Positions 28,920 through 38,374 of a DNA stretch of 64,000 nt are shown here, one piece after another (the stretch's first letter is position 1; each line of letters opens with the position of its first letter). The stretch lies in assembly GCF_036370855.1 (NCBI RefSeq), contig NC_088108.1, forward strand, positions 9,509,448 through 9,573,447. Direction: 5' to 3'. This DNA is from Dromaius novaehollandiae (taxonomy: Eukaryota > Chordata > Aves > Casuariiformes > Dromaiidae). Position numbers and translations under genes: made by a program. The notes below the pieces were generated by a model that was given only the letters and a program-made list of their open reading frames with translations, was not told where the DNA came from and made no database searches.

Positions 28920-31900
28920 CTGAAAAGAAGGGAGATTTGTTAAGTATAATATTTAGGGATCAGAAAAGCAGGCAATGCTCTATCACGTTAAGTAAAAGCA
29001 GGGAGTATCTGGTTCACAACTGTCAGGCATCTGAGCACGTTGCCCTACTGCTGTCAACATCGCTCTGGCCGCGGGCCGAGACATTTTGTGTCCGTGCCTT
29101 GGAGCGCCTGGGGTTCGGACGTTTGGGTTTGGCGCTGGAACGCGCCTCTCGGGTCCTTTGCCAGGACGAGCACTACTGGATAACGAGAGTCACAGATACT
29201 TTTTGCCCATTTAAACAGCTGAGTTACAGCTTGTGATTAAAAAAGATCCCTGGTGTTCCTTTGGACCCGTGTGTCCAGAGGACCGGCAGACCTGGCGCTG
29301 GGTCGCTGCTCTTCACCCTCAGCCTGCAGCAGCCGCTCTCGCAATAGGCGTCTAAGGGCCTCCACATCTTCTGTTTGGGCTTTTGCTGTGAATGTGCGTT
29401 ACCTCCTGCCGCCATACAAACCAGCTTAGGCCAAACCAGCGAGGGCCAGCACGTTAGTCGCCGATGTTGGACAGCTCTATTTTGAGCCGCCCAACCTGAA
29501 GTGCTTTGGTTTTACCTTTGAAAGCAGCCCCGTGCTTCTCTTCCCTCACCTAACCACCAACTTCCCTAGCCCCCCGGGAACGTGCTGGTGTGGAGACCTT
29601 CTCGGGGGAATCAGCAAAGCCAGTCTTAGTCTCCAGAAGGTAGATGTAATCATTCCCGTGCTGGCGAGAGGCGAGCAGAGTCCCCGGGGAGCTCCCGCAG
29701 TTTGTCAGGGACAGACACGGGGCCCCGGCAGCGCAGCACCCACCGCCTTGCTCGCTCCCGGTTCGCGCGGCCTCCCTGCCGCCTGAACCTGCCCGAATCG
29801 GCCGGAAAGCGCAGCCGTCCCCCGCGCGGTAGCTCCTGCCCACCCCTCCCCAAGGAGGCCTAACGCGGCGCTGCTGCAACGCGAGTTCCTACTTACGTGA
29901 GTGATCTTGCCGTAGTAGGGATAGTACATGAGATCAAACGTCCCGTTTCCAGGATAGAAGTCCACAGATCTAAGATCGCTCTCATTGCCTTTCTGTGATT
30001 AAAAAAAATATATATATATTCACACACAGCATATGGGGGACACAACACAAGGGAGCTTTAATAGTGGCAACCCTTGCAAGCCCGCAGCACAGCCGAGCTG
30101 CTGCTGCCTCCTTGCATGCAGGGTTTGCTATGAGAACCAGCTGCTGCTGGAATGAGTCAGAAAATAACCGTGCCGTGATGGTGCAGGCCAGCCTCACAGA
30201 ATTTGCTGCCCGTAAATGTCTCCATGCTAAACTGCTTCTCTACTGCTGTCTAGGGGCAGGATGCAGCCACAGCCCCAGGCACAGGAGCCTTCCCTCGACC
30301 CCCGTGCAGGCAGCCCGCCGGGCACTCCCCAGGGCAGAGAGGGTCTGGCTGGGCGGGCACAGGGGGTGTGAGCAGCCCTGCTGCCCCCGGCCCCCAGCTC
30401 CAGGGGCTTCGGCTGCAAGGCCAGCAGGGCCAGCAGCTCCCACCACCTGCATCTGCCGGGCAGCGCTCGGGAGCCGGCGCCTCGGCGGAAAGGGGCGGAC
30501 GCGCGGCCTCCTCTGCTGCCGCAGCAGAGCAGCTCTCACCGGGGCCCTGGGGCGCTTGTAGTCCTGGGGCTTGTCAGTGCCCTGGGCTAAAATGAGGCCA
30601 GATGCCGGGGTAGGGGGGTCGTCAGAAGGAGGGATTTGACTTTTTTAACGCTCCCAAAAGGGAAGGGAAGCCATACCTGCACTTTGCAGTCCACGCTGAC
30701 CGGGACCCCAGCACCCGGTCGGTAGCCGATGATCTGCAAAACACAGGATATGGACGCTCACTGGAAACGCAGAGCTGGGCTTGCGGTGCCCAGCGCGTGC
30801 TGCCTCCCTTCGCCGGGGCTCGTGCCCTTGTGCCCAGCGCATGCTGCCTCCCTCCTGCGGGGCTCGTGCCCTTGTGCAGGCCAGTGCCGCTGCTCAGGGT
30901 GAGAGTTTTGTCCCCGTGTCCGGGGCTGCTGGACCACTGCAACGTGCCCCAGCCCGAGGGCAGGACGGGAGTCTCGGGGGGGGGGGGGGGGCAGAGCACA
31001 TGCTCCCCGGGAGAACCACGTCCAAGGCCAGCTGCTTCCCCAAAATCCCCCTCACATTTATTTTGCCAGCAGCACGCAGTGAGCTGCCAGGATATTGGAC
31101 TATTTCAAACAGTTTCTGTTCTATAAATGTCCCTGTTATAAAGAGACCAGAGTCGAGGATGTCACCTCTAAGCTCGGTTCCTCTCGGAGAGGCGGCTGCA
31201 CAGGACCTGCCGGGCACTCAGGCCTTCACCAGACCAAACCGAGCAAGTTTCGTAAGCATTTACTGCTTACGTTTTGTAGCAGCTACTAGCCAGCAGGTTT
31301 TGAACCTACAGTTCCCCTTCCCTGGTCTGAGAAAGGGGAGCCCGTCAATGCGCGGTCCTTAACCCGCTCCGACGCCGGGGTTTCTCCGTACCCGGTTCAT
31401 CTTCAGCAGGACGCAGGGCTGGCCCCTCGAGTAGCCGAACGTCGGATCCCCGAGGCCGGAGCAGCTCTGCAGCAGGGAGCGCTTGAACCGGCAGGCCTTC
31501 TTCTCCTCGCCCTCGTGGCCCCCCTGGACGAAGTAGCGCCCCGCCACGCACTCGATATTCTTTTCCTCCTGAACTTTGTCGTCATAAGCTGATGGGAACC
31601 AAGAGAGCGTTAGTGTTTGCGGGTACCGCGGGGGTCTGGCTCTCGGTGGACGCCGTCACCTCGGGGGCTCCCGTCTCAGCGGCGCCATAGAGCAGGAGCT
31701 CCCGGATGGCCCCACGCGCCTACACAGGTGACATGGGGCCGAGAGCTGCTCCGTGCCCCACGAGGGCCCCCCCGCGGCACCAGCTGTGGCTGCCCCAGGC
31801 CCCGCGAGCCCCCAGCCCCGAGGCGGGTGCCGGCCCGCGCGGTTCGCAGCGGCTCACCCGCCAGGAAGCGGTGCATGCTGTCCACGTAGGGCTGCCACGT

Positions 31901-34900
31901 GCTGCGCTTGGACACGTTGAAGGCGATGGTGAACCCGTGCAGGTACGGTCGGATCATGACTCCTGGAAAACGAGACAGGCCGGGCGCTGGGGGCCTTGCC
32001 GGGGGCTCGGGGCACCAAAGGGGCTGAAGAGCCGCGGGGGGAGCCGCGGGGGCCCCGTCCACCGCAGCCGGCACCAAGCAGGCCGCGGGAAGGGACGGGA
32101 AGCGCAAGGACAGCGCTGCTTTCGTGGCTACGACAGGAGGTCTTGCGTAGTGTCTCACCACCGCTCCGCCAAAGGGTAACACATAAAGCTACCCTGGGGT
32201 ACCTTCGAGGTACGGAGGGGCAGCAGTCGACATGAATGCCCAGAACCTATGAAAAGCCTAAACTTGTCCATTTAAACGGAGGACACTTAGAAGGAGCAAT
32301 TAAAGTAGTAACTGGAATGAATGCTTCACGTTGGCCTGTTCAGAGTGCCTAACCTTCTTGAGAGGACCTTTCAGCTGCAGACGTGTAGCACTGCAACCGT
32401 ACTAACGCAAGCGATGTCACCCAGGGTTTCTGATGGCTGGCTGACCGTGCGAGCGTGCCCTACGGAGGGACAGTGTCCGAGGGCCGTGCGCGCCGCGCGG
32501 GCAGCACTGTGCTGAGCTGGGCTCCAACACCCGCCAGCAGAGCGGAAACCTGCGCGGGTGCACGGCCTGGGGCTGCAGCAGCGGGGATCTGCCCCAGCCT
32601 GCGTTTCGGAGTGATCCCGGGTATGCCTTCCATGCTGGGGTTTTCTTTTTTTTCAGAACAAATTTTACCCTTTAAAAACTTGTCTGAACTCTTTCTCCAT
32701 TTGCAAAGAAGTGAAAACAGAAATAAAGCCACACTCTTCACCTGGTCCGCACAGCCTCGCCTCAGCTCTCTTTTTATCATGACTGTTTTTGCCCGAATGA
32801 CGCGCTTCCAGCTACACGGGGGCAGAGCGGGAGAGGCAGGCGCGCGGCGGGGCGGCGGGCCCGGGGCTGGGCCACGGCCGCGGTGGCCGTGGTGGCGGCA
32901 CCCACCTGGCGGGGAGACTCGGTCCCTGTAGGTGGGCGTGTAGGGGCTCAGGGTGAGCAGCATCACGTACATGCAGAAGGCGAACATCCCCGCCAGGCAC
33001 GTGTAGAAAACGAAGTAGAACAGCAAGATCAAGCCTGCAAAACAGGGAGGGCAGGTCGCTGCCGGCGCCGGACGGGCCCATCCGGCCCTCTGGAGGCGAA
33101 GCCCGCGGAGGCCGCCGGGCCGCTGGCTACGTCACAGCCCGGTGTCCGGGGAACGGTGTTTATTTTTCCTCCGGATCCGCCTGACGGCTGAGGTGGTCTC
33201 CAGAGAGCACAGCCCGTGACTGAGAGCCAGCGGCTTCGCCGGCGAAGCAAAGCCCCGACGCAAACATTTCCCAGGAGGAAGACGGCGGCGGCGGCCCTGA
33301 GAACGCAGCTGCGCGCGGCCCCGCGCGGGGCTCCCCGGGGCGGCGGTGGGAACTGCGCGCGGCCGCCCCGTCCCATCCCCTCTGCTCCCCACGGGACGGG
33401 CACAGGGCTGCAGCACGTGTGCCCCAGCCACCGCCGCACCACACTCGGTGCCGCCGACCCGCTGGGGCTCGGGGCCCCTCGTGGACCCCGCAAGGCAGAA
33501 ACTCGGCCCCCACGGGTGGGTGCTGGGCCCTCCGCCCCCGGGGCCCTTCTGCCCCGAAACCTTTGCTCACGCGAGGGCAGCTTCCCCAAGGCCATCTGTG
33601 TCTCGCTGCATCTTCACCTGCCAGCTCCTTATTGCCCCGGCTGCAAACATGTACTTCTAACATCTGTGACGGGAGCGATGGCCCCGGTCGCGCAAGGACG
33701 CTCGCGGGCGAGCGGGGAGGAAAGGCAGTGTCCCCGAGGGGGCTCCGAGCGGGGCACCTACCCCAGCTGGTGGCCGTCCTGCCCATGCAGGTCCTCTCCT
33801 CCCGGTTCCACAGGAAGAGCTTCAGGTCCCCCGCCAGCTCCCGCCACGTTTTGCTCCCCATCGCCTGCTTGGTCTCTTCCTCCTCCTTGCTGTTGGGATC
33901 CTCTGCCTCCCCCTCGTGCCTGCGCTCCTGGAACGGTTACAGAACACAACCCCCACATGCAAGCCGAATGTCTCATTGGCCAAAAATAAATCCAAAAGCA
34001 CTTAATAGCTGGAGATGTTTCAAATTTCCATTTTCCCATCATCACTCTTGAGCTGGAGAGAGGCAGTTTCTGGCCGCACTGGCTTCTGATCGCCAGTCGC
34101 TTTTCCGCGGCACGCAGCTCCCCGCGGCCACCCCAGGCACCGCCTCTTCCCCCCGCAGGTGCGGACACTCTCCGCTTTCAACCTGCGGGAACACGGCGAA
34201 GAGAAAACCCGCACGCCGGAGAGGCGGATTTGTTCCCGCGCTTCTGCAAGGCCTCTCGGCTGGAGCGCACCATTCTCTGTGTCACAGCAGATGACACCAG
34301 GTGGCATTATTTAAGAAGCCATCCAAGTTATTTTTCTTGGCATGTGAGCAAATGTTTAGTCTTTGGAGAAATGCCTGCGTTGTTATTGTTTAATTACACC
34401 AAGCTCCAGGGAAAGGCAGCTCCCCAGGCAGCGAGGGAGTCTGCTTTTGGCCTCGGCCCCGCCGGTGAAAACTGGTTTGAACAGAGGCCACAAGCACAAA
34501 ATCCTCAGTACCTGAGTCCTGGCCAAGAGTCATGCGAGAGGAGGTATGGCAACCGTCCCGAAAAAAGCCCGGGGCCTGGGAAAGCTCTGCGCCTCTTACA
34601 GCGGGCCGGGACCAGGGCAGAGCTCGGCGTGCGCCCGGCGCGGGGATGCGGCACCCACGCTCGCCCCCTCCAGACCTGGCCCGCGACCGGGGCAGAGCTG
34701 GGCTTGGTCTCAGGGTCAGCTTGCAGGAGAATTAGGGCTGAGCTATCTGGGGTGAAAAGCTGCAAAACCCGGACGCCTCACTCCTGACAGCAGCCTGCGC
34801 AAAACGCGAGTGCCCCCCTGCATCCCGCCGGTCGGTCTGAACGCCAACGGGGCAAAACGTGACGCAGCAGCGGGCGGCAAAAGCCGAGGGAGCTGAAACG

Positions 34901-35880
34901 AGAAGGATGGTTTCCTAGGGCTCTCCCAAAATGAACCCCTCAGTGCAGGCAGCTTTCAATCCAGAGCTTTATTTTTTTGTTTAAACACCAAAACCCCAAG
35001 CAAACCTCACTCCCTAGCTAAAACAAGGGCTTGCAGTGCCGAGGTTTGGGCGAGCGTGCTCCAGCGGGGCCCGGACTCTCTCCGGCCGCCGAGCCGCTGA
35101 TCCCAAGCTCTCTGGTGCGGGCAGAGAACAGCAGCGCTGCACGCTGCCGGCGGGGGGGTCGCTGGGTCCGGCACAGCCGGGGACAAGGCACTGAGAGCTG
35201 GGTTTGGGTCTCCATCCCCTCCCTTGCCCTGGAGCAAAGGCTCGCGCGGAGGCCTGCCCGGGTCGCAGCCCGGCGCTCGGCTGGGAGAGGCGGCTTGAGG
35301 CGGCCGCGTGGAGCCTGGTTTGCGCCGGGGGCCCTGGGAACCGGCTGTCCGCGGGCACCTGTCGGTGCGAGCGGTCACAAACGATATGTTTATCTCCCGC
35401 AGCTTCAGGACGGCCCTGGAGGACTCCAAGAAGCAGCTAACAGCTTTGCAGAAAATCCGATTTAAAGACACCTCTGAATCGAGGGGGTTTTACGCTCCGC
35501 TTGAACACACAGGTACTGCCAAACGGTGAGAAATGGGGGGAGACTACGGCTCCAAAGCCTAAAGCAAGCTTTCTGTCCCAAATCTGCACCCGAAATTTGC
35601 CTGAAACCGGGGCGCTCGGAAGGACTGCGGGGATGGAGCAACGGCAAGGACGGAGGATAGCCGGGTGCCCGGGCCGGCCGGGAGGACCTCCCAGGGAGCC
35701 TTTCGAAGGGGTTAAATCAGCCAGCCCCTCCCGAGGCCGAGCTGCTGCACTACCAGGCGTGAGGGAGCTGCCTGCGGCACCTCGGGGGTGGCCGGCGGCC
35801 CCCGGCAGACTTACCAGCAGCACCGGGGGGGGGCTCCTGAGCTGGCCCTCTGCTCCGCGCGGGGCGGCGTGCGCGTCCAT
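28758..35880 (-). CDS. ATP1B4: ATP1B4, X,K-ATPase / Na,K-ATPase beta-4 (beta-m) subunit (whole gene)
   Basis: Beta subunit of P-type X,K-ATPases, a type II single-pass glycoprotein. In mammals the gene is expressed mainly in perinatal muscle. Coding exons in order (minus strand): 35815-35880, 33762-33927, 32906-33034, 31858-31962, 31392-31588, 30677-30733, 29897-29992 and 28758-28919; 325 residues. Order: cytoplasmic N-terminus (1-78) with [11 protein letters not shown] and GRTATSW as in beta subunits, membrane helix (about 79-106), then the ectodomain. Six ectodomain cysteines sit where the three beta-subunit disulfides are expected (169-188, 198-214, 237-297). Sequons are at N136, N256 and N274. 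KMNRIIGYRPG, YYPYYGK and [13 protein letters not shown] are family hallmarks. The long Glu-rich insertions of placental mammals, where the protein became a nuclear co-regulator, are absent; only a short acidic stretch (residues 27-41) remains. All junctions are GT-AG and all phases close. Confidence 0.95.
28920..29896 (-). other. ATP1B4: ATP1B4 intron 7
   Basis: GC-rich, particularly 29680-29880 where CpG is frequent. No further exon was recognised. Confidence 0.8.
29897..29992 (-). CDS. ATP1B4: ATP1B4 exon 7
   Basis: The acceptor is TTTAATCACAG and the donor GTAAGT, with phase 0 at both ends (32 codons). It encodes residues 241-272 with sequon N256 (GNGT) and the hallmark [10 protein letters not shown]. 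Confidence 0.95.
29993..30676 (-). other. ATP1B4: ATP1B4 intron 6
   Basis: GC-rich intron with a short TA run near 30009-30020. No other feature was recognised. Confidence 0.8.
30677..30733 (-). CDS. ATP1B4: ATP1B4 exon 6
   Basis: A 57-base exon in phase 0; the acceptor is GTTTTGCAG and the donor GTATGG. It encodes residues 222-240 ([19 protein letters not shown]) with C237. It is too short to stand out as an open frame and was found by family match and splice sites. Confidence 0.94.
30787..30874 (+). repeat. 44-bp tandem duplication
   Basis: Two adjacent 44-base units (30787-30830 and 30831-30874), both starting TGCCCAGCGC and ending GGCTCGTGCCCTTG, differing at a few central positions. 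Confidence 0.9.
30976..30991 (+). repeat. Poly(G) run of 16
   Basis: Sixteen consecutive G residues in ATP1B4 intron 5. The exact length may be affected by sequencing error. Confidence 0.85.
31392..31588 (-). CDS. ATP1B4: ATP1B4 exon 5
   Basis: The acceptor is GTTCCCATCAG and the donor GTACGG; it enters in phase 1 and leaves in phase 0. It encodes residues 156-221 with four ectodomain cysteines (C169, C188, C198, C214), the conserved [17 protein letters not shown] and the exit KMNR. Confidence 0.96.
31858..31962 (-). CDS. ATP1B4: ATP1B4 exon 4
   Basis: The acceptor is CGTTTTCCAG and the donor GTGAGC, with phase 1 at both ends. It encodes residues 121-155: [18 protein letters not shown] with sequon N136, then [13 protein letters not shown]. 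Confidence 0.95.
31963..32905 (-). other. ATP1B4: ATP1B4 intron 3
   Basis: GC-rich intron. Long open frames on both strands look like consequences of composition. No other feature was recognised. Confidence 0.8.
32906..33034 (-). CDS. ATP1B4: ATP1B4 exon 3 (membrane helix)
   Basis: The acceptor is CTGTTTTGCAG and the donor GTGGGT, with phase 1 at both ends. It encodes residues 78-120: a hydrophobic helix beginning [15 protein letters not shown], then [15 protein letters not shown], the conserved start of the beta ectodomain. Confidence 0.96.
33035..33761 (-). other. ATP1B4: ATP1B4 intron 2
   Basis: GC-rich intron with no other feature recognised. Exon 2 would read into it for a long way without a stop, which is compositional. 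Confidence 0.8.
33762..33927 (-). CDS. ATP1B4: ATP1B4 exon 2 (cytoplasmic N-terminal part)
   Basis: The donor is GTAGGT in phase 1. The acceptor is taken as CCGTTCCAG with a modest pyrimidine tract; an in-frame TAA lies just upstream, so the exon must begin near there. It encodes residues 23-77: a short acidic stretch ([14 protein letters not shown]), then [19 protein letters not shown] and GRTATSW, which align with the start of beta-1. An internal ATG at 33861 could be an alternative start. Confidence 0.88.
33928..35814 (-). other. ATP1B4: ATP1B4 intron 1 (if exon 1 is right)
   Basis: GC-rich DNA with no recognised repeat. Many overlapping open frames on both strands lack family matches. 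Confidence 0.6.
35815..35880 (-). CDS. ATP1B4: ATP1B4 exon 1 (predicted start)
   Basis: The ATG at 35880 has G at -3 and +4. It opens 22 codons ([19 protein letters not shown], then VLL) and ends at the perfect donor GTAAGT in phase 0, which is the phase exon 2 needs. No other ATG precedes it in frame within the local open stretch. The peptide is not recognisable by homology, so the call rests on splice site, phase and Kozak context. The alternative is a non-coding exon 1 and translation from 33861, giving 281 residues. Confidence 0.6.
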
Positions 35881-36283
35881 GCCTTGGTGCGAAACGCCGA
35901 GACGCGCCGCTTCCCACCCCAGCCCAGAAGACTTCGGCGTTGAGGAGCAGGTCAGAAAATAACCTGCTTTCACGGGGTCGGCGAGCTCGACGCTGCAGGC
36001 TCCCGCGCGGGCGTCCGGCCCCCGCTGTCTGGTGCCCTTTACAAGGCCCCCGCGGTGCCCCACACGTCACCTCCGCCCCGCCACGGCCCGATCGCGCCCT
36101 AGATGGGGAACCGCTGGGCTCGCTGCCGCGCCGAGACCCGGCATCTGTTAATAAACATTAGCAAATCGCTAGGGCTCTCGCTGGCCGCAGGCAGGGGTCA
36201 ATATGTGCTTGTCAGTCACCGCCGGCCCTCGTCCACCGCCTGCAAAGCCTCTTCTGCAGCGGAGGGCGGCGCGAGCGGCGGGG

Positions 36284-36293
36284 CTATATTTAT
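36284..36293 (-). promoter_or_regulatory. ATP1B4: TATA/MEF2-like AT motif upstream of ATP1B4
   Basis: ATAAATATAG on the minus strand stands alone in very GC-rich DNA, about 400 bases before the predicted ATP1B4 ATG. It could be a TATA-type element; it also misses the MEF2 consensus YTAWWWWTAR at one position, which would suit a muscle gene. Function is inferred. Confidence 0.3.
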
Positions 36294-37901
36294 TGCCTTG
36301 AGTCGGGACAGCAGCCAGGACGGTGCAGCGCCGCTCTCCCAGGCGCGACCGCATGAGCCGGCCGTGGCAGCGAGACAAAATCCGGCCGGGCCGGCTCGCG
36401 CGGCCGGCATGGACTTGCGGAGGAGGCGCCATCCCCCGTGCGGCTCCGTGGTGCAGGGCCGAGCACGGCGGGCGGCCGGCGCGGGGCGAAGTGCCGCGTT
36501 TCGCACTTCCCAGCGCCGGGGCGGCTGTGAGCCAGCGCAGCGGCGGGGATAACGAGCGGGCGCAGCAGGCAGGCAAGGTGCTGGCAGCCGCCCCGCTCGG
36601 CGCAGGGCTTGGCCGGGGCCCCGGCGCCGCGGCGTCCTGGGCAGGGGCCAGGGACGGAGCCGCCGGCAGAGGGGCCACCGCAACGCGGGGGACGGGGCGC
36701 AGCCGTGAGCGAGGGCCTCCTCCGGTTCACGTGGGGTGAACAGCGGGTTTCCCCAGGGGCTGAGCGTTCTCCAGCGCTAATTGATCTGGGCACTCGTAAC
36801 CTGCCTTTGCAACTTTTCTCAGCGTACGCTTTCTCTTTTTTTCCCAGGAGAGGCTGGTAATTAGGCTCTTACCCCATAAAAGTGTGGGTTTTTTGAAGCC
36901 GATACAGGATTAGTTTCTTTTACCTTGATGAAATATGCTTTGCCCTGGAATAATTACATGATTTGCACTTAGTGCCTCTCTTACCAGGGCATTACAGTGA
37001 TTTACAAGCAATTTTGAAGCCTGCTGGGAAGATGCTCTCATCGCCATTTTACAGACGCCGTACAAGAAACGGAGAGGCTAAGGGCCCGCCTCGGCCGGCG
37101 GACGCTCCCGTGCGAGGAGCTCGCCTGGCAGCGGTTTCTCCGCAGGACAGTGCCACGGGCACCAACAGGCGTTAGCGTGAGAGCAGAAACCTCGGGGCAC
37201 GGATAAGCCAGCAGCTGGGCTCATCTTCCCAGTGGCATAACCGGAGCTACCAGCGCCGTAGCGACGAGGGCTGCCGCTGCCCTGGGCTGGTGGAGCCGCG
37301 GGTCGGCGTTGGCAAGCAGGATGGGCACCGCACCGGGTCCCTCGGGCACCGGGAGGGCTGGAAAGTGCCCGTCCTCACTGACCTGGGCTGGGATCAGTGA
37401 CGCTCCCGGCCCGAGCGACGTGTGTGTCTCTGGGGTAAAATTGCTCACGATTTCCAGCTCGGCTGCACCACCCGTGCTGGGTTGGACACAGCCGGGAGGA
37501 GGCGAGCAGCAGTGCCGGGAGGAACGGCGCATACCCGCGAGCTCTTTCCCCTTGCCTCGCTCACGTCTCGCTGCACGCCCGCCCTGCGGTGCAGGCGACA
37601 CGTGGGGAACGGGCAGGAAGGGCTTCGCTCCCTCCTGCTGAGATCACTCTTCATGGCAGGCGAGCAACCGCGCGGCGCAATGCGATACCCTCCGCAAACC
37701 CCACTGGCAGTGCGCTGCGCTCAATTAAAACGCCTTCCCTGCGCGGGCGCCGCCGACCTCTTTGCAATTAGATTTCTTGGCTCTGGGAAGGTCTTTAACG
37801 GATCGGGGCGTACTGTGCCGCACAACGCAACCGGCGGCCGTCGCGTCCTGCGGTGCCGGGAAGGGCGCTGCGACGGGCGGCACCGCCGTGGTGGCGGTGG
37901 T

Positions 37902-37925
37902 GGTACCGGTACCGGTACCGGTACG
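37902..37925 (+). repeat. (GGTACC)4 hexanucleotide repeat
   Basis: Three perfect GGTACC units and a fourth with one change (GGTACG). Each unit is its own reverse complement, so the array is self-complementary. It lies about 400 bases before the TMEM255A ATG. Confidence 0.92.
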
Positions 37926-38177
37926 CCCCACGCACGGGTGCCCGGGGTCCCGGCTGCCCTGGGTGGCCCAGCCTGGGGGGCGGCCGCGACGTGCAGCGCT
38001 TAAACCTCCGACGAGAGGGCAAAATATCTTAAAACACGTTTTGGGGTCAATCGCACAGAATTCGGGTCACGGCCGGGCCGTCCCAGCGAGCTGACGGCAG
38101 CGCGGCGCCGCCTCGCCCGCAGCCTCCCGGGCAGCGCCCCCCGGCGGAGCCGCCCGCAGTGGGCGGGCCGCCGCCAT

Positions 38178-38201
38178 CGCCGCCGCCGCCGCCGCCGCCG
38201 C
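38178..38201 (+). repeat. (CGC)8 trinucleotide repeat
   Basis: Eight perfect CGC units about 115 bases before the TMEM255A start codon, probably in its promoter or 5' untranslated region. Confidence 0.92.
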
Positions 38202-38316
38202 CTCAGCGCCCGCCCGCCGCGCGCAGGCGCCGCTGCCTCCGCCGCTGGCCTGGCCGTGGCCCGGCGGGCTGCGGCGGGAGCGGGCAGGGGCGCAGCGCGG
38301 CGCGGCGGCCGGCGCC

Positions 38317-38374
38317 ATGCGGCAGTCCCTGACTCAGCAGCGCCCGGGCGGCATCGCCCTGCCCGACTCCGTGG
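38317..38374 (+). CDS. TMEM255A: TMEM255A exon 1
   Basis: The ATG in context GGCGCCATGC opens residues 1-19 ([19 protein letters not shown]); the donor is GTAAGT in phase 1. The peptide resembles the N-terminus of mammalian TMEM255A. Confidence 0.94.

Larger units (their letters stand above)
30734..31391 (-). other. ATP1B4: ATP1B4 intron 5
   Basis: GC-rich intron with a 44-base tandem duplication (30787-30874) and a run of 16 G on the plus strand (30976-30991). Confidence 0.85.
35881..38316. promoter_or_regulatory. Interval between divergent ATP1B4 and TMEM255A starts
   Basis: About 2.4 kb, GC- and CpG-rich at both ends (about 36000-36800 and 38050-38316) with a more AT-rich middle (36780-37060). 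It should hold both promoters. Visible elements: an isolated AT-rich motif (36284-36293), a TAATAAACA forkhead-like motif near 36148-36156, a GGTACC repeat (37902-37925) and a CGC repeat (38178-38201). Open frames here are compositional. Confidence 0.6.

Noticed and set aside
33160-33861. Long minus-strand frame reading through the exon 2 donor of ATP1B4
   Set aside because: The part after the GTAGGT donor is intronic; true exon 3 at 32906-33034 continues the beta-subunit protein in phase.
33861-33863. Internal ATG of ATP1B4 exon 2 as the main start codon
   Set aside because: A phase-matched upstream exon with a perfect donor exists, and the frame is open from the exon 2 acceptor. It is kept only as an alternative start.
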